Source: Oegoconia quadripuncta (lineage: Eukaryota > Arthropoda > Insecta > Lepidoptera > Autostichidae). From it: a stretch of DNA of 64,000 bases. Under the pieces are notes generated by a model. That model was not told where the DNA came from and did not search any database. It saw nothing but the letters and a program-made list of their open reading frames with translations. Positions 1-12,800 of the stretch are shown piece after piece; the first letter of the stretch is position 1, and every line of letters begins with the position of its first letter. The position numbers and the translations under genes were made by a program. The DNA lies in assembly GCA_949316235.1 (NCBI GenBank), contig OX438742.1:11717315-11781314 (forward strand), given 5' to 3'.

Positions 1-365
1 ACAAGTGTCCAGTAACTTAACAAGAGATTCGTTTTGTTTCCCTGACCTGAAATTGTTTTGTTGTTAAAACTAGTTCTACCAAAATTAATTCTCACGCAAC
101 TTAAAGCAGGCAATAAACAATGTCAGTGTCAAACGAAAGTCACCTTTATCAATTTGCCCAAATTATTTGTTAAATAAATGTAGGTACCTACATTACATAC
201 ATATGGCGAGTAATTGGAATAGGGGACAGCAATATATTTCAATGACCAGCATTGTTGTATATTTTAAATTATAATTTTCCTAAAGATATCGGCTGTCGGC
301 TCCTAACTATGAGCTTAACTATCACTGGTGAGAAACTACCAAATTCCTTAGTAATATAACGATAA

Positions 366-602
366 TAAATATCCTTATACATACACACAGCATCATTTAG
401 TTACCATAGGCTAACTAGGCTTGTGTTATGGCCACCAGATGGTTGATATACTAACACAAATACATTTTTTGTGAAAACATCCATAACTCGGGTGCACGTG
501 TCCGTATTCATCATACAAAAAAATTACCTCAGCGAGATTCGAACCCGCGACTTTATAGTGTAGCAGTCCGGGTTTCTAACTATTAGACCAAACAGGTCGT
601 CG
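366..602 (-). repeat. SINE family 4 (relative of family 3), minus strand
   Basis: Minus-strand B box gcgggttcgaatctcg, head gacgacctgtttggtctaat, centre ataactcggg-type sequence shared with family 3 (inverse of tgatgaatacgg), end ccttatacatacacacagca. The pair with 23.6 kb defines the family. Confidence 0.72.
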
Positions 603-605
603 GTA

Positions 606-2918
606 TTGTAGGACTGAAATCCGAGTCTAAAAATATATCCTCAAATTTTCCAGTACAATATTATATAATAGTATAGTAATGTGATATATAATCTAAAGCC
701 AGCATAATATGTTTATAAGATGTTATCTCACGAAGCTGAACACATTTTATTAAATTGTGCAATATTTATTCACAAATGTCTCGACCTCGATCGCACCTGA
801 ACTCTTGTTGCGAGGCAATAACTTGGACAAAGTGACCTACATGAAGACTTGCTGCACTGATTATCACACATTTGGTAGGTATCTCAGCTTTATATCCGCT
901 AATGATTGTCAAAAGGTCAGCCTGTATCACCCGCACTGGCGCAAATTTGGATACAGATAAAAATGATATTTTAGTTACGTGTTGTTTTCGTTTGGGATGA
1001 AACGCAGCCCAGACCTGTCACTATAATCAACGAGAGGTCATTTGCGATAATTTTTTCAATTTGAGGTAACAAGCTTCTTTTTCTTCTTTTAATTTACTAA
1101 AACATTTTTAAAGCGAATAATGAGATATAATAGCTTAATAGAATATATATAAATTCTGAAGCATATTATTCACGTGGCTTATTGTAAATTGTCTCATTTC
1201 ATTAATTTTACTGTATATTGGAATAATTCAATATGAAAAAATCTTTTTTTTCACCATTTTTTATAAACGTATCTTTTGAGGGGCTAAAGTCCCCTGTTTT
1301 TGACTACACTCTGTATAAAAAGCTTTTGTTGTCTCTGCAGCCCAGGCCTCTATCAAAAAGCATACACGACACACTGCCGCTGCGAATGGTGCAACTGCGA
1401 ATTGAATGGCTTTGCGTTTTGATTTGAAAACCTGGTAAAAACTCAGTTGTATGCTTTTTGTTAGATGGCGTTGGCCGCCGTCGACGTTCCCGCGGCATTT
1501 GCTCTACGCCAGTACCTACTAGAGGTAGGTTTTTAAGCACAATATATGCGAACTAACTTCCCTCCGTCGCGTTTCAATCTTTATGTAATGGAAACTTTGC
1601 TAAGGAAATTCGTGTCTCTATTGTTGTGGCACTTCTGTCAAGTGAGCATGAAGGTGGTATCACCTCACTGTACGAAGTTATAAGTGTACTTTACCCTTTG
1701 CAAACAAATCCGTGAACTTTTGATATAGAATTCGGGTATCGTTAAAAATGAATCAATAAATGACTTAGGTACCTAAATTTTCTTTTAACTTTCGGGTACT
1801 GATTTATTGCATTTTCTTCATATTTCTTTTGCTTTAAGGTGTATTTCAGGATTCGAATAACCTTTGCTTAAACGATATACCTGGGCTTTGATGAAGTCCG
1901 TCCATATCATACAGAACTACCTGGCTGCTCAATGTACTCGTAGTCCAAAACAATCAAAAGTGCGTGATCTATTAGTGGTATTTCTTAGCTATTATTATAT
2001 ACTCTCTTGTTGAGACTTGACAGCTTCACAGAAATTATAAAAGGACAATTTTCCCCCACATTCGCACACACCGTAATTGAACCTCCCTAAATCCCGGGGC
2101 GTACAAAAAGAGGCCGACGCTACCTTAGCCTCTCGAATGGGCTGTATCTGCGTGTTGTGTGTAAAATTGGAGGTATTTGTTTACATTGTACGAAGGTTCC
2201 GTGTGAATGGGCTCCCGGGGCCGGGGTCCCGGCGCGAGGGTGTTTAAGCCTCAGTGAAACAGATTGGGTCCGATTTATGTGCCTGCGGACGGTACGAAGG
2301 TATCGTCATTAGGCTAGTGAGGCATCCGTGCGAGAATGTCCGGTGGCTCCGAAACATATTTACCTATTTAATTCAGAACTCTTTCACGACGTCTGTTACG
2401 TATTATTTCAGTAGGTAACTACTTACGAGGTTTGTACCAGAGATTTGACTTATGGTAGCGCCTGCTTGGACGCAAACTCACGCCCTCCTAATCTCGTTAA
2501 ACAAACCAATATGTTAATAAGAAGTTTAATTATGTTAATAGTACCTACGAAACCGTGTCTTTCCATGCATAGATCGACCTTTTAAAATAATAAAGATCCT
2601 TTACCATGTTGTTAATCCATCAGCCTGTTTAATTGACACCACTCGTATATAATTTCATAATGTTCAGTAAATACAATGAAAACTAATATTTACAATAGTT
2701 TAATGTTTCATAATTAATCGATCAGCAGTTCTTGAGGCGGTGTACGTGTCTTGACACCAATTCGCAATCTACCACTTACTATAGGATCATAAATGTCCAT
2801 ATGCAATCCTCCGTTTAGCTTACCTTTCATCTTTCCAAGTCAAATACGAACACTGTTCAAAGTTCAAGCATTTATATCCATGTCGAATGGCAAACGGTAG
2901 GTAGATACCTAATTGGAT
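606..2918. other. No gene seen; contains a GC-rich block
   Basis: Apart from a possible LINE scrap at 715-960, I see no exon or repeat family. A GC-rich block at 2085-2345 (cccggggccggggtcccggc at its core) stands out from AT-rich flanks. Its frames are all broken, and no splice-bounded exon is convincing. Confidence 0.5.
715..960 (+). mobile_element. Possible decayed LINE ORF2 C-terminus
   Basis: One frame reads MLSHEAEHILLNCAIFIHKC, resembling the E..HIL..C motif of non-LTR ORF2 C-termini. It is followed after stops by WYLSFI-like sequence in another frame. It is too decayed to place in a family. Confidence 0.3.
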
Positions 2919-3221
2919 CATCATTATCAGCCCGTAAACATTCCACTTCAGGCCTTCCCTCGTATATTAGGGAGTATGGGCCATAGTCCACCATGCTGGG
3001 CCAATGCGGGTTGGGGACTTCACATGCCTTAGAATTTTTATTTCTCGGGCATACAGGTTTCCTCACGATGTTTGCCTTTACCGTTTAGGAGCAGTCGGAT
3101 AAAATGCACATAAGCTAATTAAATTAAATTTAAAAACTCATTGTTACATAGCCTGCCTAGGAATCGAACCCGGGCCTTCAAAATTAGGAGACCGCGTCTT
3201 AACCACTGAACCACCGACTAT
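2919..3221 (-). repeat. SINE family 2, full length with target-site duplication
   Basis: A tRNA-derived SINE of about 300 bp on the minus strand. Its head at the right carries an A box reading tggttcagtggttaag and a B box within gggttcgattcc. Its end at the left reads, on the minus strand, gtttacgggctgataatgat. An 11-bp direct repeat CCTAATTGGAT flanks it exactly (2908-2918 and 3222-3232), which fixes both ends. Confidence 0.9.
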
Positions 3222-3284
3222 CCTAATTGGATAATTGAACGTTAATTGAGATTTGTCTGTTTGAAACATTCGTATACACAAATC

Positions 3285-3400
3285 ACACATCAGCAGCCTT
3301 ACGACCCCATTGCTGGGGCACAGCCTCCTCTCACTGTGAGAGCGTATGGGCCATAATTCACCACGCGGCCCGGTGCGGATTTGTACCAGACTAGCGGCCA
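3285..3400 (-). repeat. Relative of SINE family 2 (fragment)
   Basis: gggccataattcaccacgcg and cccggtgcggat resemble the 3' part of family 2 next door (gggccatagtccaccatgct). The rest differs, so this is a sister family or a much older copy. Confidence 0.45.
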
Positions 3401-3469
3401 CCTGGTTGTCGATGTTCTCAAGCTACCTGGTTTCTACCTTGGCTTCACGACTACGTTAAATTGAATAAA

Positions 3470-3860
3470 GCCGGAACCGACTGCAACGTGCTATCCAAAA
3501 CACGGAAACACTTTTATGAAAATGCCACTACTGGTCGCCCGATTCTGATTAATTGGATACGCGTTTGACCACAATTTCACTTGATGGAAAGTGACGATCT
3601 GGTCGAAGATGAAGCACGCGACGAATGACTGATTCCACTTGACGTTGTTTCTCTCCGTTAGCGAACTAAACTAATAGTAACATCGGGTACATTGACCAAA
3701 CTGCTAGTGCTTCCGAAAGGGAAATCTGTCGTAACCGAAGCTCTTATCTCACCATCGATACTGAGTGCTTGCAACCCGCACTAGCCAATAAAATAAGATT
3801 GTCGGTTGCGGGTAGATTTGGAGTACCCAGGTGATACATAGCGGCCAAACTTTATAGCTC
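3470..3860. repeat. Possible decayed retro-element fragment
   Basis: gccggaaccgactgcaacgt and caatttcacttgatggaaag are strings typical of repeated moth DNA. No frame is open and ends cannot be set. Confidence 0.3.
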
Positions 3861-5081
3861 GGGCGAGGTTTGCCGCTCTTTAATATTTAATATTGAAAAA
3901 AATACAAGCGATCCATCGCTCTGTCGAATCGAAACTTGTTTATTGCTCACTTATGTACGCCCAAGACTCGACTCACTCGTGGCGAGACACGGAATACGGG
4001 ATTGCGTTGCGGCATGACTAAAACGATTGGATTTTTAAAGGTCGGTTGTGCCGTATGATACTTAGTTATGTTTATTCATGCGTGCCTTATTGACTCGTTG
4101 TTTCCATCGTTTTTGATCTGATGATTTTGTAATCGTTAACGGTGATTGGCATTACAACACTAGGCTACCTGACATGTTTGTGCGTACAGTGTCACTTCTC
4201 TTTATATATTTTCGTTGACTTGAATATAAAGTGCTTATCTAAATTATAATAATAATATGGTTGGTACTAATTTATAGAAATTGTTAGCTTGTAATCTTTA
4301 AGCAAATCTGTAGGCACCCAGTTGCAATATTGTGGATTTAATTGACATCCGCGTCGCCCTTGCTTATCGATTACATTTGTATTTTCGGAATTTTGCATTT
4401 GGCATTTCGCAAATGTTTGCAAAAAAGTTTAAGGTGTCCTCTTTCTGCATACAATTCACTCCCATAATTAAATTTGGTAAGTAGGTATGCAGTGTGCAAT
4501 GGTTAATTGACAGGCGAATGTCCTACGAGAAATAAGAGAAACAAAACTTTGTTTACTCTGTAATTTTGTGACAACTTTTCAATATGGCGACCAGAAAGCC
4601 ACACTTCACTGCTTTCAATGCGGTAAAGTTGTTTCTGTTGCCCACTTTTTTTTATTTCAAGTGTCGACAAGCGAAGCCAGTCCGAAAAGTTTGATAAACT
4701 CTCGTTTCAACACATTCAACAATGGAGAACAATCCTGCTTGCTTGTCGCGACCGCGACAGGCTGTTCTAAATATAAATAAAATAAAAAACATTGTTAATT
4801 ATGGCAGAATTCATTGAAAAGGTACTATGAGTGAAAATTTAGTTTTTTTATATGCTTCTTCGTCGTAGGTGGAAGAAAAGTAGATTATCGGCGTCGCATT
4901 ACGCTCGGTCTCCAAATTTCGCTCGATGCAATTTTAGACCAGTTTTTGCTCGTATGGAACAATCTACTTACTATAAACTGATACGAAACGACGAAGCCGA
5001 CACGAGTTGCCTAATGGATAAAACGACTTCCAAAATTTTTACTTTGTTTATACAATGTCTATAGCCATAACACTATATTTT

Positions 5082-5300
5082 TACCCGACTGCGCCAGGAG
5101 GAGGGTATTGTTTTTGTCGACTGTATGTATATATAATTGTGTCCATTCCTTTGGTGCATCCTGTACCGCTTGACGGGTGTCGTTGGATTCGTCATAATTG
5201 CGGGAGTGTTTTGGGATATATATTTTTTAAGAAAAATAAATATGGTCGCCGTTAGCCACCATTTTTGTTGCATACTATTTTCAATTATTATCATTTGCAG
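5082..5300 (+). repeat. Probable dispersed lepidopteran repeat
   Basis: acccgactgcgccaggagga, then tgtttttgtcgactgtatgt, ggattcgtcataattgcggg and atatggtcgccgttagccac. The sequence has the look of a common moth repeat, known to me from general familiarity only; no second copy is in the window. Confidence 0.4.
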
Positions 5301-5691
5301 CAAATAAATAAAGAGACTGGAGCAATTGGTAATTGTGTTTCGTAAACAGGTATTTAGGGATCGTGAAGCAGCCTTTAATCATTCTAGGGTTCTATTATTC
5401 CTTTGGTTGTGGAACTCTAAAAAAGACAATTAAATTATGATCACATTCTGTGTTTGCAGCGCTTAACTGTTTTAAAAATCATAGAGAGAAAATATATTTG
5501 CATACTGAATCGATGGGTTTCAGTGTACAGTCGTAATTGGTATAGGTACCCACATATAATAGGTATATGAATAACATGAAGCATATCCAAAGTAAAGAAC
5601 ACACCCACTAGTTAGAAGAAAAGCAGATTACGATCTTAGCATAACGAGAATAGGCACTCTCCGGTTCCAAATAACTCGGAGCAATCTTTGA

Positions 5692-5980
5692 TCGCCTCCG
5701 TGACTTAATATAAACAACATAGAGTTTACGAATCGGAGTCGCGGGTTCGGACCCCAGCGGGGTAAATGTTTAGTACTGATTTTGGTTGGTGGCAAGGCAT
5801 TTTAAATGTCCGCCTGGCTAGCTTCCACCATCTTATCTAAGTCTGCTGCAAAACAGCAATATTATCAGAGATAGCCAGTCCCCCAAATAAGATGGGGTTT
5901 CCGGGTCAGTACGCCTTCGGCCTCATCTTAACTTTACAGTTGTGTTTGAGGTCAAATACTAACTCATTGTGCATAAAAAC
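5692..5980 (+). repeat. SINE family 1, older copy with internal deletions
   Basis: Head cgcctccgtgacttaatat, B box gggttcggacccc, body ggttggtggcaaggcatttt, tail ttgaggtcaaatact. Deletions in the central part shorten it to about 290 bp. Confidence 0.75.
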
Positions 5981-6289
5981 AATTTTAACTTTCTGGTCGG
6001 TTTGCGCAGCCTCAGCCCCACAATGTGTGTGTTAGTAGGAAAGTGTATGAAAGTGTTAAAACACAAAATTTGAATATAACTAGTTTTATGTCATTTGATG
6101 TTGGAACATAAAAGTCCTAGAGGACCGCACACCGGCACGTCCAGCATCGAAGATGGACGACCTAATGATAGTCCTTCCAACCGGTCACTCTGGGATTCTA
6201 TCTGGGAGGCCTATGGGAGTTCTTGTCGCTCATATGATGTCATTTCTAGATTTTAGTCAATGGAAATTTCTAATCGCTCATATTAATAA

Positions 6290-6425
6290 CTGGCTTTCCG
6301 CCCGCGGCTTCGCCTGCATGGAATAGCTTTATCGTGGATACGTTTAATTTGTTTATCCCGCGGGAACTACCTACTCACTTTATCGGGATAAAAATATCCT
6401 CTGTCTTAAGCCACATGTTCTATCC
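6290..6425 (-). repeat. Dispersed lepidopteran repeat, minus strand
   Basis: On the minus strand it shares ttatcccgataaagtgagta and ccgcgggataaac with the copies at 6.6, 9.3 and 32.8 kb, ending cgaagccgcgggcggaaagc. This end type (cgcggg...) is common in moth and butterfly genomes. It is probably non-autonomous; I cannot assign a class. Confidence 0.6.
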
Positions 6426-6569
6426 ACATATGACCCATATTTATGCCAAATGGTAAGACATTTTTAAAATGTCCACCTGGCTAACTGCTATCATCTTTTA
6501 TAGTTTGCTAGCATCTGCTTGTTGTGGTCCGGCTTTTTGAGATAAGATAGCCACTTCACTGAATTAGTT

Positions 6570-6773
6570 GCGGTTTTGAATGTTTGTTTGTTGCTCAATC
6601 ACAGCAAAACGGATGAACGGATTTGGATGAAATTTTATATGTAGGTAGAATATATACCCTAGATTAAGACATAGGATACTTTTATCCCGATAAAGTGAGT
6701 AGTTCCCGTGGGATAAACAAATTTCCGCGATAAAGTTTCCACGCAGGCTAGCCCCGGGCGGAAAACTAGTATT
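6570..6773 (+). repeat. Dispersed lepidopteran repeat, plus strand
   Basis: Contains cggatttggatgaaatttta, ttatcccgataaagtgagta and ends ccgggcggaaaactagt. It is inverted relative to the copy at 6290-6425. Confidence 0.65.
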
Positions 6774-7091
6774 TAATATAAAAAACTGCACTCAAATCGG
6801 ATCACGCATTACCGATATTTAACAGCGTTGTGTGTGTGTGTCCAGTCTATGTCCGGACGTAGGTATATCGGTAATGCGCGATAGTTAAGACGGGTGTTAA
6901 CCCGTCGTGGTCCTCGAGGGCACCACAGTCAACACCGTGCATCTAAGGCGTTTGCACACTTTTACAGGCGCGACAAAATTATGGAAAAATGAACTATTCA
7001 ATGAAAAGTTTCAAAATACATATGACATTAGCCACCTCTTAAATAACATTAAAATCATCAGGCGCCAATTCCGTTCCATATTCGAATCGAT

Positions 7092-7125
7092 CTCTCTGTG
7101 GTGCTCTCTGTGGTGCTCTCTGTGG
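7092..7125 (+). repeat. 12-bp tandem repeat, 2.8 units
   Basis: ctctctgtggtg repeated at 7092, 7104 and 7116, the last unit incomplete. Confidence 0.8.
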
Positions 7126-7304
7126 CTGTGAGAGGAACATCCGTTTACAAAAAAGGCGTACGGTAATAGACAGTGGGGTTCACGTGCGATCTCCTACATG
7201 GGTCCTTCACTCGGGAACTTGCGAGGAACAGTCGTAAACCGTAACGTGTACACCCAGCCTTACACGGATATAGCACATGCAAGATTGACCATTAGGTACC
7301 ATTT

Positions 7305-7531
7305 TACCGCCGCCGTAGCTCAAAGTAAACAACATAGGGTTTACTAATCGGAGGTCGCGGGTTGGATCCCCAGTGGGGTACATGTTTAGTACTCGGTTTG
7401 GTTGGTGGTAGGGCATTTTAAGTGCTCCGCCGCACTGTCTGTCGTCAAACAGCAATGGTTATAGCATGGTTGCGTTCCGATGGGGTTCACTTTCGGCTTA
7501 ATCTTTACTTAACATCGTGATTGTGGTCAAG
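7305..7531 (+). repeat. SINE family 1, decayed copy
   Basis: Recognisable head (accgccgccgtagctcaaag), B box region (gggttggatccccagtgggg) and a shortened body and tail (ttgtggtcaaggg). About 100 bp of the centre is missing. Confidence 0.7.
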
Positions 7532-9269
7532 GGTTTATATATATAGTATAGCTGTTTGTTTTCCTAAATAAACGAGAAAGAAAAAAGAAAAAAAAGAAAA
7601 AGTGCATAAAAAGAAACCAGGTGGTACAAAAATCAATTTTGACAAAAGCGATTCGCCAAAAACTCTTGTAATTTTTTTTAAAGTAATCGTCTACCTATGA
7701 GAAATGGACCACTAGGTCACGGTGCCAAATGATTACTATATACGACCAAATGTCCTGTAAAGTTATCAGAAATAAACTCACCCTTTGGACCTTCAAATAC
7801 GGAAGGAGTCACATCCTTTGTAGGGCCACAAAATAATTTATAGTACTGGTACGGCTAAGGCGGTGCCTTGGGTACGTATAATTCGAGTATACAGTAAAAA
7901 TTAGCTTTCCGTCCGTGTTTCATTAAAATTATAATACCGAAAATCAAAATTCATAAACATAATGTAACAAAATAAATAATAATTCAGCTCTGTTATCTTT
8001 CCAGAACACATAAATGAGAGCAAAATTAAAAATAGAATGTAATTTAACTTCAGAGCTCCTATAACCATATATTTTAGTAGCTATACCTACGTATTGTTGC
8101 TTTTTACTTTTAATGCTATCCAACCAAATCCATTTTTAATTTTTGGATATCTTGCGCCGCTATATCGCAATCTGGCAAACCTTCAAACACCTGTAAAATT
8201 GATCTAAGTACCCAACCAACTTTGGCAATGTAGCCTATACAAACTTTTCGTAGGGTTGAAGTTTTTGCGGTTTCCTGCCGTTTCCAGGCCCACAGTACGT
8301 CGAGGGAGCAGCAGTAACCTCCTGGCGTACCGGTAACGATGCGGTCTCCCCCTCCGCCCCTCTTTGAATTATTAACACGTGCCATCTAAGAAGTTGAATC
8401 GACAGAATTAAAACTTACCGACCTCTTTCATATTTCACCTACTTATGCCTGTTCACCAAATTTGGAAGGCGCTATAATGAGGGACTCCTTGGCTGTTTGC
8501 TAACAACCAATTAGAAAACATTAATCCTATACTTACACGTGTCCTTTTATCTCCAGTTTATAGCAAATATTAGTTGATCCTGTAGTACCCACGGTAGCAA
8601 CATAGCAAAATAGTAATAAAGTAAATCTCTGCCCGTGAGAATCGTAAGGGTTGTGAGTGATCAGACCAGTGATTAAGGGGCTGCCAAAAGAAAAAATACC
8701 TATTCACAAGCCACGCCTCCTGTGGTCGCGGAGGTGCCCTCCCCTCAATATCTGTCATCTAGTAAGCAAGTTATGTATAATTAGTTCGATACTCAAATAG
8801 CTGGCTAGAAAATAAAAGTGAGTGGGCGGAATATTTTTTACTCTTACTTAATTTTGATAATGCTTATAATGTTTTAGTTAGCAAAAAATTATATCTAAAG
8901 CTGTTTCTATTTCCGAGTTCTGAGCCAATATGTGTAAAAACAGAGTCTACTTTGCTAAAAAAATCTATCGAGAAAACTTGCTCCAATTATGTTTTCCTCT
9001 TATCCAAAAGTATATAATATAATCAAAATTCATAATAATAAAAAAAATAGTCTATAGCTTGTCTGCATTTGTCATACGGAGATAGAATAGGTCTGCTTAG
9101 TTCACTCTGGTAGCCCCTTAAAACATTGTCATTGGCGTGGATCTCGAAATCGGGGATCGCCAATCCGTGTGTGTCGATTAAAGTAAATATCCTCTCTTGG
9201 AAAGCGACTCTAATTATTTTCATCACCACGTGATGTAGCTATTGTATGTAGTGTATTGAGATAGTTAAA
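7532..9269. other. No convincing gene
   Basis: Holds an unrecognised 89-codon minus-strand frame at 8116-8385 with no known motif. A further stretch near 8630-8760 looks repeat-like. Nothing else is supported. Confidence 0.4.
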
Positions 9270-9405
9270 GTAGGTAGAACATACCCTCGATTAAAACATA
9301 GGGTATGTTTTATCAAGTTAAAGTGAATAGTTCCCGCGGGATATACAAATTAAACATATCCTCGATAAAGGTATTCCACGCAGGCGAAGCCGCAGGCGAA
9401 AAACT
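9270..9405 (+). repeat. Dispersed lepidopteran repeat, plus strand
   Basis: Shares accctcgattaaaacatagg, agttcccgcgggatatacaa and the end gcaggcgaaaaactagt with the 6.6 kb copy; 5' part missing. Confidence 0.6.
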
Positions 9406-9589
9406 AGTTCATTATAATTATAAATTGATAATTTAGAAGACCACTGAGAAAACAAATGATCGTCTAGATCAATCAATCAAATCAATCAATTTTCAAAATG
9501 GCTTAACCGACCTCCATGAAACTTAAAAAAAAAAAAATTAAAATTATAAAATCCCCAAACGATTATAAAATAAACCAAATACACAATAA

Positions 9590-9735
9590 AGCTATGATAA
9601 AGCTGGATATTTTCGAAACGGCTTAAAATATTTTCATCAAACATGGCTAAGAACCTTCGCGTCGTTTGGTATTTAATATTAAAAAACCGCGCTTAAATCG
9701 GACCCCGCATTATTGACATACATCCGGGCAAAGGC
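9590..9735 (+). repeat. Dispersed repeat ending in the aaatcggacc motif
   Basis: Has aaacggcttaaaatattttc, catcaaacatggctaagaac and accgcgcttaaatcggaccc. Related ends occur at 6781-6815 and 51945-52045. Confidence 0.5.
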
Positions 9736-9781
9736 TGCACTCACACACAACGCCGTCAAACTAATACGAAATTTTCTAAAA

Positions 9782-9830
9782 TAACAATACAAATACACTT
9801 TATTGCACAACAGAAAAGGAAATACTTTCG
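9782..9830 (-). mobile_element. Short LINE 3' end
   Basis: Minus strand gtgcaataaagtgtatttgt before a short tail. Only the terminal ~45 bp can be recognised. Confidence 0.4.
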
Positions 9831-12800
9831 AGTTAATTATATAACTATAAGGTTTTATTACTTTTTATTACTAGTGTTTACATAAACACATACCTGTAGA
9901 CTGTGAGGCTACAAGATAGAACTCGCTTACTCGTATGTATCTTTATTTAATCATCATGTAAGTGTCTTTAAATTCCATCAGATTGCACTACGACAAATTT
10001 CGATGGCGCTAGATAATTTAAATAATAAATAGACCGTACATCTCGTCGCTTCAAGAACTATTCTGTATCGCCACTGAACTTGTTAAGCTTAAGCATCTCA
10101 ATTTCCACACTTTCCACTACTTTGCAAAACACGATTCCTCCCAATGGGGTCGTGAATAGACGATTTGCATATCTATGGAGCCCTCTGGTTGCTTTCTGAA
10201 TGCGGAAAGCGTAATATTTTACATTTCGATATCTTAATGCAACGATGTTTTACGTGCCCCACATTATTCACCAAGATATGTGCATCATTAACCCTAAAAT
10301 CCGTATTCAACATGTAGTGTATGAGACCTCTGTGCTCTAAATAAATGTTGAGGTTTGAAGAAAAATAAATACGCAAGTTATTTTGGGGATGGCAATATGG
10401 CCAATTGCAAAATTAGAACGGTACCTTAGGGTATACCCCTGAATTTACTAACACAAATTTATTTAAAACATCAAACATTATATTTATTTGTCAGTAGCAC
10501 ACAGTGAGCACACCATAAAATAAAAGGTCATTAATTTACTCACATAATTATGAAATAACTCTGCAATACACGTTGTTTGCGTATTTGCAGGAAAATGGGT
10601 AAACATTACAACTGAAAAGTTATCGATGCATCATAAATAGTTTACCTATCATAAAATGGAATATGAATTAATAATAAGTTGGTACTTATTTATTTTTATA
10701 ACTAAACGAATCAGTCTGTCGGTTTTCGTTTCGAAGAACATGGTTGGGGGTAACGATGTATGTACCTTATACCTATGTAGCTCGCTTTGTAAAGTAAAGC
10801 GCTTCACAAACTATGCTGGTACCAAATCATTTAAAATTAGGACGTAATACCAATCGCGAGTTCAGGTACCTATTGATTTTATAAACTACCTAATACTAAA
10901 TCTGATAAGCGGTTTTAATCATTTTTAAATATAAATAGTTTGTCTATACATTCTTTAAATTAAACATTTCGTCTTTGGCATTCTCTTTTCCCAGTCAACG
11001 GAAAAACTGTATACAAATCCAAAACAAATGCGAAAAACATACTTGCCCATCGCGTCTCACCCAGCACGTGGCCGGCCGTGAATTGTCAGTGGACACATGT
11101 GCCCAACTCCACCCTCGCTGAATAATATACGAACGTTGTTTGAGGCTGCGATCTTCTGTTTTATAGCGAACGATTGGCTACAGAATTTCGGGTCCTCCGC
11201 ACCCGCGCCCTTAGAGTATTTGATTTAAAAATTAACATAAACTGAGGAAGACGTGTATAAAAAACTCTCATTTAGCCTTACTATAATTCAGTATTTCATT
11301 CACCCAACATGCTTTGCTATGCGGTCAGGTAGCTTGCGCTTGCGGGCCATGAGGCGCGTTTACGAAGTGCGCTGCCTCTGTAAATAATTAAGAGCACTTT
11401 TCCGCGCGACATCGCTACGTTCGCGGTTTAGCTGTGCGCTCTACCAGCCTTTAAAGAAACAGCTCGTCTCCAGAAAGAAGGTACATACCAAACCTAATAC
11501 AGCAAAGAAAGACCATAAAATTGACGACGTTTTGGTGTTAGGAGAAATGAAACCAATGGTCGCGGTTTGGAATCCCGCTAGGGGCATCTTAATGTTTGTG
11601 TGATGAATAAGTACATTTATTCCCGAGTCATGGATGTTTATAAAATTATTTCTGTATATTTATCCACTATCTAGTATCCACAGTAGGTACAAGCTTTGCT
11701 AAGTTCTGGTAGATATGATTGATGTAAGAAGAGTCCAAAAATGTTCATTATTTATTACATTACCGCTACTCTAAGGAACCATACAATAACAAACATCGAC
11801 TTCGTTTATTCTGTGCTCGGTGCAATACTCCGTAATGCAGCAGGTATGAGTACCTATGCTTCATCAAATAAGGAAGGTTATTAAAATCAGTTATTATCAT
11901 ACACGTGGGAACGAGATATGCGACATACTTAAACTACGTATTTCTGATGTTATTACTAACAAATCATCTTAAAAAACATAGGTCCTATTTTGTCACTTTA
12001 ACTTAATTAATTTACTTTGTGATACAAATCAAATAAATTAACTACAGTGCTTCATTGTACATTATTGTTAGCCGAGAGAGTGGATAGGAACACTTGACAT
12101 TTTATAGAATGGATAGTTGAAGTCGATATCTCGTTTCCACGGTGTATAAATTGTAGACCTCTATACTCATTACTTCAAATAACCCACATACCCTCAGATC
12201 TGAAGTCATTTCAAGCTCCTTCAGCGAATAAATAGCTACGTATCGTTGTTTCGCATAAAAAGTAGGAGACATGCATATTCTTAAACAGGTAAATATCTCA
12301 CGGCATATGTAAGGTGAGGGTCGACATTTTTTCAACGTTACGCATTTCCCTACTAAGTTAACATAAGCCGCGGTTGACAAATGCTTAAGATGAACGGTTA
12401 TTTTGCACAGTGTTTATGTTGTGTATGTTTTTTGGAAAAAAAATATCTTCCCTTTATATGTCGGCCTTCAAGAAAGATAAAAAGATATATGGGGTTAGCA
12501 CAACGACGTAAGCTGGTTCCAAATGACTACCAGTGTTTCACGGTTTACCTGGATTTTTGTTATGGCGTTGTTTTATAAAAATACAATTCATGTTTTATTT
12601 ATTTATTAATTGTAACAATATTAAATTTAATTATATTGATTAATTAGCTACTCAAAAGAAACAATAGAGCTGACGACGACTGTGGTTAAGGCAGGCTGAC
12701 CTTCTTCTGGTATTTCCTTTTATACATACATATTAAACAAATGAAATCTGCACCTGAATAATACAGTTTATACATATTTGTTTACCGAAGCAGTACAAAC

